A DNA stretch of 64,000 nt, taken from positions 1 through 64,000 of the forward strand of contig JBLHXN010000005.1 in assembly GCA_047630355.1 (NCBI GenBank), read 5' to 3'. Within the stretch, counting starts at the first letter, position 1. Each line of letters begins with the position of its first letter. This DNA comes from JANQUM01 sp047630355. GTDB lineage: Bacteria > Bacteroidota > Bacteroidia > Cytophagales > Spirosomataceae. Position numbers and translations under genes: made by a program. The notes under the pieces are model-generated. The model was not told the DNA's origin, ran no database searches, and worked only from the letters and a program-made list of their open reading frames with translations. Below are positions 8,955 to 16,254 of the stretch, in pieces.

Positions 8955-9869
8955 TTACTTCTTAGCCATATCAGGATTCAATAGATTGTAGAACTGATCA
9001 AGTTTCGGCATTAAGATAATGCGTGTTCTGCGGTTCATTGATTTGTTCTGTGCCGATGTGTTTGGCATCATGGCGTTGTATTCTCCACGTCCTGCGGCGA
9101 TCAAGCGGTTCGGGTTGATTCCGAATTGCTCTTGTAACGCACGTACTACTGAAGTTGAACGCTTAACACTTAAGTCCCAGTTATCCTGAAACATAGAAGT
9201 TTTGATTGGCGTATTGTCAGTATAACCTTCTACCATAACCTCTAAATCTGGGCGGGAGTTGATTACTTTAGCAATTTTCCCTAAAACCTCATTCGCTCTT
9301 GATGTAAGAGAGTAGCTTCCAGAGTTGTATAACATGGCGTCAGATAAGTTAATCATTACAACGGTTTTGTCAACTTTGATGTCGATGTCCATGTCGTTCA
9401 AATCCATTCCAATGCTTTGCTTCAGGTTTACGGCAAGAGCAAGATTGATTGAATCTGTCTTTGTGCGTGCAGCTCTTAGCAAGTTGATGTAACGGTCTTT
9501 CTCCGCCATTTGGCTCAACGTCTTGTCAATGTTGTCATTAGCAATCTTTGAAAGTACTGTCAAATCACCAACTTGAGTCATTTGCTGATCACGGGCTTTC
9601 TGTAGGTCACCTACTTGAGCACGTAAGTCCATCATCTGATCGTCTTTGACCTTGATAGAACTTTTCATCTCGTTCTGAGACATCGCTAACTGCGACTTCA
9701 GACGATCGTTTTGATCATTTGATACTGATAAATCATCACTACACTTCATCAGTGACTCATCTACGTTTTTCCATTTGCTTTCCATGTCCGCAAATTTTTT
9801 CTTAGTTACGCAAGAAGAAAATGTGGCAGTGACGATGGCACCTATTAAAATTAATTTTGTTGTTTTCAT
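8955..9869 (-). CDS. OmpA-family peptidoglycan-binding lipoprotein
   Basis: A 304-residue envelope protein anchoring the outer membrane to peptidoglycan. The N-terminus has lipobox FSSC with Cys20 as lipidation site. A long helical, coiled-coil-like region follows (about 25-150, rich in M, Q, K, D). The OmpA C-terminal domain spans about 185-295, with VEGYTDNTPI, the NWDLSVKRS helix and the NRRTRI motif that contacts diaminopimelate. There is no beta-barrel, so it is a Pal/YiaD-like architecture rather than OmpA itself. A near-consensus promoter lies at 9978-10007. Confidence 0.9.
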   Translation of the reverse strand: MKTTKLILIGAIVTATFSSCVTKKKFADMESKWKNVDESLMKCSDDLSVSNDQNDRLKSQLAMSQNEMKSSIKVKDDQMMDLRAQVGDLQKARDQQMTQVGDLTVLSKIANDNIDKTLSQMAEKDRYINLLRAARTKTDSINLALAVNLKQSIGMDLNDMDIDIKVDKTVVMINLSDAMLYNSGSYSLTSRANEVLGKIAKVINSRPDLEVMVEGYTDNTPIKTSMFQDNWDLSVKRSTSVVRALQEQFGINPNRLIAAGRGEYNAMMPNTSAQNKSMNRRTRIILMPKLDQFYNLLNPDMAKK

Positions 9870-9977
9870 TGTGTTATTTATTTCGAGAATTAAGATTGAT
9901 TAATTTCTAATTTGGTGCAAAAAAGTATACCGCTCTTTAAAATGTCTTAATTGAGCCTTAAATTTCGCTTAACGATG

Positions 9978-10007
9978 CAAATCTATTCTATTTTTTGTAC
10001 TTCCAAA
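9978..10007 (-). promoter_or_regulatory. Candidate promoter of the OmpA-family gene
   Basis: On the minus strand TTTG (10004-10007) is followed after 18 bases by TAGATTTG (9978-9985). This matches the Bacteroidota TTTG-N19-TAnnTTTG promoter with one base less spacing. The predicted leader is about 100 nt. Confidence 0.55.
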
Positions 10008-10154
10008 GGTTTAAAACCCAAAAATAATCGGAAAGGTCAAAAGGGTTAGAATTGTTGTGGTAAACATATTACTAATAATAAGTGAACGGTACATTTGTAA
10101 GCACAATTAGCAAATTTGATTACTTTCAATGTAGTATTGAAAGTAAGAGACTGT

Positions 10155-10827
10155 TTAAATTTCTTCTTTTAAATTTACAGTGCCAAATTTATGACTAGTC
10201 CATCATTGTCAAAATCCTCCTTCTTCCGGAGAAAATTGATGTAAACCTCAATCGTACTGTAGTTTGTTTCGATGTGGTAGTCCCATAATTCGTCCGCAAT
10301 TTGCTGTTTGGAAAGTACCCGACCTTTAGCATTTGCCAAAATATTGAGCAACTTAAACTCTTTAGGAGTCAAAGTAACTTCAATTCCTGAACGCTCTACT
10401 TTCTTTTCGTCCGGAGAGGTTTTTAAGTCAGCTATTTCCGTAAAATTTGTTACAAGTTGCGGCGTTTCTTTCCTACGGTACAACGCCTGAATGCGGGCGA
10501 GTAACTCGGTAAGGTGAAAGGGCTTTACGAGGTAATCATCCGCCCCAAAATCAAAAGCTTCTACCTTATCTTCCACTTCGCCAAACGCCGTTAGCATCAA
10601 TATAGGCGTAGTTTTATCAGTTTTCCGTATTATGCGGCAAACCTCCGGCCCATTAATTTTGGGAATATTTACGTCAAGTAAATAGACTTCATAAGTGTGG
10701 TCGCGAATTTGCTTGAAAAATAATTCGCCGTCAAAAATAGTATCGCACTCTACTCGTTTCCCGCGTAAAAATGATTCTATTTCGGAGGAAAGGGGTGGGT
10801 CGTCTTAAAGCAGGAGTGTTTTTAGCG
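10155..10827 (-). pseudogene. Decayed OmpR-family response regulator
   Basis: The longest open part runs from 10600 to 10175 and holds the end of a receiver domain (GADDYLVKPFHL) and a winged-helix effector domain (LTPKEFKLLNILANAKGRVL, ending YINFLRKK). Reading upstream in the same frame gives the rest of the receiver (VYLLDVNIPKINGPEV with the phospho-acceptor Asp). There is a TAA at 10805-10807 exactly where the first acidic residue of the LLLEDD pocket is expected, and no in-frame start before it. At the 3' end a frameshift near 10185-10195 separates the last wing; an alternative frame reads HKFGT then NLKEEI and a stop at 10155-10157. No kinase gene is adjacent. Confidence 0.85.
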
Positions 10828-10958
10828 TGGGAACAATTTTTTAACCACGAATTTTAGCGTAAAATTAGCTTTTATCGATTAATATTTGAGCATTTAATTC
10901 AATCTGCTGTATCTTCCGTTTTGGTTAAACTTTTTTCTAAAATCTCAGTTTTGTAAAC

Positions 10959-12110
10959 ATGCCTGCTACCATTTACGAGCGTTTTGTTACCACCCGCCAA
11001 GCCACGGAAACTATTTGTAAACCACTCACTGTTGAAGACTATTCGGTACAGCCTAACGCTGATGTATCGCCGCCTAAGTGGCATTTAGCTCACAGTACGT
11101 GGTTTTTCGAGCAATTTGTGTTGCGGGACTTTGATTCAACGTATAGAGTTTACAGCGAAGACTTTGCTTACCTCTTTAACAGTTACTACAATAACGCCGG
11201 AGAACGGGTGCTTCGTCCGAACCGTGGTTTAATGACCCGCCCGACGGTGGAAGAGGTCTATAATTACCGTAAATACGTCACAGAATCGGTTGAAAAATTG
11301 ATGAGTGAAAATACCTCTAAAGAATTACTGGAATTAATCGAAGTCGGTATTAATCACGAGCAACAACATCAGGAATTACTCACTTACGATATCAAGTATA
11401 TTCTCGGAAATCAGCCTACTTTTCCGGTTTATGACGGTATTTTTACACAGGAAAAAGAAGAGCAAACCGAAGGTTGGATTGATATTCAGGAAGGAGTATA
11501 TACCATTGGTCATCAGGGAAGTGGCTTCTGCTTTGACAATGAATTAGGCGTTCATAAAGTATATCTTCACGAGGCTCAGGTTTCATCTAAACTCGTTACA
11601 AACGGCGAGTATATTGAGTTTATAGAAGCTGGTGGTTACGAAGACTTCAACCTTTGGCACGCCGAGGGTTGGGATTTCGTCAAAAAAAATGAATTAAAAG
11701 CCCCACTATATTGGCACAACGTAAACGGCGAATGGCATTATTATGACTTTGACGGTTTGTCAAAAATTGACTTCGAACTGCCCGTAATGCACGTAAGTTA
11801 TTACGAAGCTTTTGCTTTCGCCGAATGGAAAAAAATGCGATTGCCCACCGAATTTGAATGGGAAATTATTGCTGATAAATTGAACTGGGGACAAGTTTGG
11901 GAATGGACAGGTTCGGCGTACTTACCTTACCCAAATTTTACGAAAGCACCTGGAGCATTGGGCGAATACAACGGAAAATTCATGGTCAGTTTGCATGTAC
12001 TTCGCGGAGCCTCCATCGGAACCGCGGAAGGGCACAGTCGGAAAACTTACCGTAATTTTTTTCACCCAAGTAGCCGCTGGCAATTTGCTGGAATTCGACT
12101 GGTAAAATAA
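10959..12110 (+). CDS. egtB: Ergothioneine biosynthesis protein EgtB (sulfoxide synthase)
   Basis: A non-haem iron enzyme that joins hercynine with gamma-glutamylcysteine or cysteine and oxidises the sulfur. It has 383 residues with an N-terminal DinB-like domain (about 1-150) and a C-terminal FGE-sulfatase domain (about 170-383). Iron ligands are recognisable: HEQQH (His133, His137) and a histidine in WHLAHSTWFFE (His42 or His45). The C-terminus (SRWQFAGIRL) is typical of EgtB. The methyltransferase EgtD follows 22 bp downstream, forming a two-gene operon. No EgtC hydrolase or EgtE lyase gene is in the window, so the thiol donor is not settled. Confidence 0.93.
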   Translation: MPATIYERFVTTRQATETICKPLTVEDYSVQPNADVSPPKWHLAHSTWFFEQFVLRDFDSTYRVYSEDFAYLFNSYYNNAGERVLRPNRGLMTRPTVEEVYNYRKYVTESVEKLMSENTSKELLELIEVGINHEQQHQELLTYDIKYILGNQPTFPVYDGIFTQEKEEQTEGWIDIQEGVYTIGHQGSGFCFDNELGVHKVYLHEAQVSSKLVTNGEYIEFIEAGGYEDFNLWHAEGWDFVKKNELKAPLYWHNVNGEWHYYDFDGLSKIDFELPVMHVSYYEAFAFAEWKKMRLPTEFEWEIIADKLNWGQVWEWTGSAYLPYPNFTKAPGALGEYNGKFMVSLHVLRGASIGTAEGHSRKTYRNFFHPSSRWQFAGIRLVK

Positions 12111-12132
12111 AATTAAAACTACACACACTTTT

Positions 12133-13059
12133 ATGAACAATGCTTTTCTGAAAGACATGCTCAAAGGTCTTTCATCTACCCCAAAAACTTTAAGTTCCCG
12201 GTACTTCTACGATGCCATCGGCGACGGAATATTTCAGGAAATAATGCAAATGAAAGAGTATTACCTTCCGGCTTGTGAATTAGAAATTATCCAGAAAAAA
12301 ACGAAAAATATCGCCGCCGAAATTTCGGCTGAAAAAATTGACGTAATCGAACTCGGGGCGGGTGATGGAACCAAGACGGTTTACTTCTTAAAAGGACTAA
12401 TAGATGCCGGGAAAGAAATAACGTACATTCCGCTGGATATTTCTGCTAATGTGTTGGAAATCAACAGAGAGCATATTTCTGCACGCTTGCCCGATTTAAT
12501 AATAGAATCAATTGCGGGAGATTATTTTGAGACAATGAAGTCTTTGAAAGAACGAAACAATCCGAAAATTGTACTTTTTATGGGTTCAAATATCGGTAAC
12601 TTTAAAGACGAAAGTGCTGTCGATTTTCTAAAACTTGTGAAGTCGTATATGACCGTTGGAGATACGCTGTTAGTTGGAGCTGATTTGAAGAAAAATCCTA
12701 AAACTATTCTGGCGGCTTACAATGATAAATCAGGAATTACGAAGCGATTTAATCTAAACCTTTTAGCTCGGATGAATCGTGAGTTAGGAGCAGATTTTAC
12801 CGTCGCTGATTTTGATCACTACGCATTTTATGATCCCGCTTCGGGAACTTCATTCAGCTACATTGTTTCACTCGAAAATCAAACCGTAAATATCGCGGAT
12901 GAAACAATCAGTTTTTCTAAAAACGAGTGCATTCATACGGAAGTCTCGCAGAAGTATAGTTTAGAAGATTTGGAAAGAATTAGTAGTAAAGCAGGCTTTG
13001 CTAAATTCACGCCATTTCTCGATTCAAAAGAATGGTTTTGTCTGGGCTTAATGGCGTAA
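12133..13059 (+). CDS. egtD: L-histidine N-alpha-methyltransferase EgtD
   Basis: A cytoplasmic SAM-dependent enzyme that trimethylates histidine to hercynine, the first step of ergothioneine synthesis. It has 308 residues, close to the family norm. The SAM-binding strand is visible (VIELGAGDGTKTVYFL), as is the family segment FMGSNIGNF. The N-terminal LSSRYFYDAIGDGIFQEI is typical of the DUF2260/EgtD family. It is directly downstream of egtB, and the pairing makes both assignments secure. Confidence 0.94.
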   Translation: MNNAFLKDMLKGLSSTPKTLSSRYFYDAIGDGIFQEIMQMKEYYLPACELEIIQKKTKNIAAEISAEKIDVIELGAGDGTKTVYFLKGLIDAGKEITYIPLDISANVLEINREHISARLPDLIIESIAGDYFETMKSLKERNNPKIVLFMGSNIGNFKDESAVDFLKLVKSYMTVGDTLLVGADLKKNPKTILAAYNDKSGITKRFNLNLLARMNRELGADFTVADFDHYAFYDPASGTSFSYIVSLENQTVNIADETISFSKNECIHTEVSQKYSLEDLERISSKAGFAKFTPFLDSKEWFCLGLMA

Positions 13060-13132
13060 GCGTTGCACTAATTTAAGAGTTTATTGAATTAATCTGTTTA
13101 ACTTACGGATATAATTCAACGAACTCGTATTA

Positions 13133-14440
13133 ATGAAAAAAATAAACCTTATCCTTTACGTATGCTTACTCAGTATATGTACACTCTCTCTGTTAAAAGC
13201 TCAAACTACTGAAAACCAATTTATTTACGGTGATGCTTTGCCCGATGCTCCCGAACTCGCCGCCCGTGGTGATTACAAAGTAGGTGTACGGACGGTCAAG
13301 TTCACAAATAAAAATCAACCTGATATTTTAAACGCTTCAAAAGGCGTGGCTCCGTTATATGACCGAGAATTAACCGTGGAAATCTGGTATCCAGCAGTGT
13401 TAAAAGACGGAGAAAAAGCACTTACCAATTACGATGAACTTATGGGGACGGCAAACGATCCAAAACGTCCGACCATTCCGTTTACTTTTCCCGGACGTGC
13501 CAAACGAGATGCAGCTCCTGTCACTGTTAACGCTACCAACGATAAATTCCCGCTGGTAATTGTGTCGCACGGTTACGTGGGATCACGTTATTTAATGACT
13601 TACTTAACTGAGAATCTTGCTTCAAAAGGCTATATTGTTGCCGCGATTGATCACACAGAGTCAACTTTTAGAGATGCCGGAGGATTTACGAGTACATTAT
13701 TGAATCGCTCGAAAGATATTTCGTTTGTTATAAACGAAATGACAAATTTAGGTAAGAATGACATGAGTTTGAAAGGAAAAATGGATTCGGAGAATATTGC
13801 CATTATTGGCTATTCAATGGGTGGTTACGGGGTTCTGAACGTAGCAGGAGCCGGGTACACCGAAGCTTTTGACAAAGGATTTGGACAATTTACGGGTGGT
13901 AGTAAATTGCTCAGCCCGTTGGTTTACGGAAGCCCCGATTACAGCGGAGAAGTAGATTCACGGATAAAAGCCGTCGTAGCGTTTGCCCCGTGGGGAATGG
14001 AGCGGGCGGCGTGGGATTCTACGAGCCTGAAAGGCCTGAAAGTACCAACGTTTTTTATTGTTGGAAGCCAGGATGATATTTCGGGTTACGAGAAAGGAGT
14101 AAAGGCAATTTACGAAGGAGCCGTTAATACTGAACGCTATTTGCTAACTTATGAAAATGCCCGCCACAACGTAGCTCCAAATCCGCCGCCTGCTGAATCA
14201 TTGCAGCTCGGTTTACCTTTTGATGAATATTACCGCTACGCAGAACCGTCCTGGGATCAACGCCGGATGAACAATATTAATCAGCACTTTGTAACAGCTT
14301 TTGTAGGAATGCACCTGAAGAAAAAAGACTTTGGTAAGTACCTCGATGTACAATCTGATTCTAACGAAAAAACGTGGATGGGTTTCAAAGCTCGTTCTTC
14401 CACGGGGCTTGAATTATTGCACGAAAAAGCATCTGAGTAA
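13133..14440 (+). CDS. Secreted alpha/beta hydrolase (dienelactone/PAF-acetylhydrolase-like)
   Basis: An exported serine hydrolase of 435 residues. A signal peptide ends at about residue 24 (LLKAQ). The oxyanion segment is VIVSHGYVGS, the nucleophile elbow is GYSMGG (Ser228), the likely acid is in GSQDDISG (Asp314 or Asp315) and the histidine is in ENARHNVAPN (His345). The order matches large secreted acetylhydrolase-like enzymes. Two bases separate its stop from the next gene, so translation may be coupled. Substrate unknown; an ester is inferred from the family. Confidence 0.85.
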   Translation: MKKINLILYVCLLSICTLSLLKAQTTENQFIYGDALPDAPELAARGDYKVGVRTVKFTNKNQPDILNASKGVAPLYDRELTVEIWYPAVLKDGEKALTNYDELMGTANDPKRPTIPFTFPGRAKRDAAPVTVNATNDKFPLVIVSHGYVGSRYLMTYLTENLASKGYIVAAIDHTESTFRDAGGFTSTLLNRSKDISFVINEMTNLGKNDMSLKGKMDSENIAIIGYSMGGYGVLNVAGAGYTEAFDKGFGQFTGGSKLLSPLVYGSPDYSGEVDSRIKAVVAFAPWGMERAAWDSTSLKGLKVPTFFIVGSQDDISGYEKGVKAIYEGAVNTERYLLTYENARHNVAPNPPPAESLQLGLPFDEYYRYAEPSWDQRRMNNINQHFVTAFVGMHLKKKDFGKYLDVQSDSNEKTWMGFKARSSTGLELLHEKASE

Positions 14441-14442
14441 TA

Positions 14443-14844
14443 GTGAAAACCGGAGAAATGGATATTGACGTAATCTTACGAAGTATGAGTCCCCGACTCA
14501 ATGAAGGGGAATACGTATTCGTGACGCTTACGGACATTTCACAAGTCAATCGAAACGATACTATTTGTGAACTTCGGGAAGCTGAAGGGACGACAGTCGT
14601 GATTGAAAAATCCAAAGCGGACGAACTCGGATTTACTTACAATTACGTTGCAGCCTGGATAACACTTAACGTACATTCGGCGTTGGAATCCGTCGGGTTA
14701 ACGGCTGCATTTTCAACGGCTTTAACTCAACACAATATTAGTTGTAATGTGATAGCTGGTTTTTACCACGATCATATTTTTGTGGACGCGAAAGACGCAA
14801 CGAAAGCCATTGAAGTCATAACCAATTTATCTAAAATTAATTAA
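14443..14844 (+). CDS. ACT-domain protein, two tandem ACT-like folds
   Basis: A small cytoplasmic protein of 133 residues, likely a ligand-binding regulator. The N-terminal half (VILRSMSPRLNEGEYVFVTL) and the C-terminal half (SALESVGLTAAFSTAL, AGFYHDHIFV) match the paired ACT folds of the COG3602-type family. I use the GTG at 14443, because the residues before the first ATG (14458) resemble family N-termini. It starts two bases after the hydrolase stop. The amino-acid ligand is unknown. Confidence 0.75.
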   Translation: MKTGEMDIDVILRSMSPRLNEGEYVFVTLTDISQVNRNDTICELREAEGTTVVIEKSKADELGFTYNYVAAWITLNVHSALESVGLTAAFSTALTQHNISCNVIAGFYHDHIFVDAKDATKAIEVITNLSKIN

Positions 14845-14855
14845 AGATTTTCTCC

Positions 14856-16223
14856 ATGAAACCATTGCTAAGTTTTTTACTATTCGTCTTATTTACGGCT
14901 ACGCTATCTTGTCAGTTAAACAGTGAAAAGGTAGCCAATACTTACCCAACGGACTCTTTACTGCAATACGCTGACTACAAATCTGCCGAATCAGATACAG
15001 AAATTTCTCGCAGTGAATACGCTGATAAGTTATACGGATTTTGGCTTGGTCAGTGCATTGCTAACTGGACAGGTCTTGTAACCGAAATGGACAAAATAGG
15101 GAATATTGGCGAAATAAAAACGGGCAACTTTTATACTCGGGCAGATTGGGGAAATCCTGATTTGCCGAGTATTTTTACGCCCGAAAAGCCAAGCGATATT
15201 TCCCCGACCATTGATTTCGTTTTTGAAGACGAAGGTGAAATCTGGGGAGCTGATGACGATACAGATATTGAGTACATTTATCAGAGTCTCCTCTATGAAA
15301 ACCAAATAAGTATGTTAACTGGAGAACAAATCAGAGATGGTTGGCTAAAACACATCAAACCCGAAGAAGAAAACTACTTGTGGGTTTCTAATCAACGGGC
15401 GTTTGATTTGATGAAAGAGGGTGTTGTTCCGCCCGCGACGAGTGATCCGGCAAATAACAAAGAGTACGAAATGATTGACGCTCAGTTAACCACGGAAATA
15501 TTCGGCTTCTTTGCCCCGACTCGCCCTGATATTGCCTTGAAAATGGCAAACCTGCCCATCAGAACTTCGGCACGTGAAAATGCCGCGTGGATTTCGGAGT
15601 TTTACGTAATTATGTATTCGCTTGCCGCAAAAAGCGATGCCGATAAATCAATAAAAGAGAACACGCAAAATATGGCGGCGGAAGCTCGAAAGCATTTACC
15701 AAACGACAGTTATTCAGCGAAAATGTACGATTTTGTGAAAAGCCGTTACGACGCAAATATCCCGTGGGAACAAACCCGCGACGAAGTTTATCAGCGGTAT
15801 CAGGTGGAGCAACGAGATGGTTATGATATTACGTCAAAAAATATTTATTGCAACGGCTGCTTTGCCGCAGGAATTAATTTTGCCTCCAGTTTAGTCAGCC
15901 TTTTTTACGGTGAAGGCGACATCAAAGAAACCATAAAAATCGGTGTTTTAGCTGGTTGGGATTCTGACAATCCAACGGCAACTTGGGGCGGGTTGCTCGG
16001 TTTCATGCTCGGTAAAGAAGGAGTAGAAGCGGCTTTCGGTCGGAAATTCTCGAATAAATTCAACATTCACCGTACCCGTCAGAACTTCCCGAATAATGGC
16101 ATTGATACTTTTGAAGAAATGGCGAAGAAAGGAATTTTTGTTATTGACCGTGTGGTGCAGGAAGAAATGAACGGCGGTATTGATTTAGAGAAAGACGTTT
16201 GGTTGGTTCCGATTAGGAATTGA
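14856..16223 (+). CDS. ADP-ribosylglycohydrolase-family lipoprotein
   Basis: A 455-residue member of the ADP-ribosyl-glycohydrolase (DraG/ARH) fold, normally a Mg-dependent enzyme that removes ADP-ribose. Metal-binding motifs are present: YGFWLGQCIANW near the N-terminus, the acidic cluster GADDDTDIEY (Asp133-Asp137) and GWDSDNPTATWGG near residue 370. The N-terminus has a lipobox (ATLSC, Cys19), so the protein is exported and lipidated. That location is odd for an enzyme acting on intracellular ADP-ribosyl proteins. Secreted Bacteroidota members may act on other N- or O-glycosides. It is the last gene of the plus-strand run from egtB and starts 11 bp after the ACT gene. Confidence 0.88.
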   Translation: MKPLLSFLLFVLFTATLSCQLNSEKVANTYPTDSLLQYADYKSAESDTEISRSEYADKLYGFWLGQCIANWTGLVTEMDKIGNIGEIKTGNFYTRADWGNPDLPSIFTPEKPSDISPTIDFVFEDEGEIWGADDDTDIEYIYQSLLYENQISMLTGEQIRDGWLKHIKPEEENYLWVSNQRAFDLMKEGVVPPATSDPANNKEYEMIDAQLTTEIFGFFAPTRPDIALKMANLPIRTSARENAAWISEFYVIMYSLAAKSDADKSIKENTQNMAAEARKHLPNDSYSAKMYDFVKSRYDANIPWEQTRDEVYQRYQVEQRDGYDITSKNIYCNGCFAAGINFASSLVSLFYGEGDIKETIKIGVLAGWDSDNPTATWGGLLGFMLGKEGVEAAFGRKFSNKFNIHRTRQNFPNNGIDTFEEMAKKGIFVIDRVVQEEMNGGIDLEKDVWLVPIRN

Positions 16224-16254
16224 TTACAATAACTCTTTCACTTTATTACCTGAA

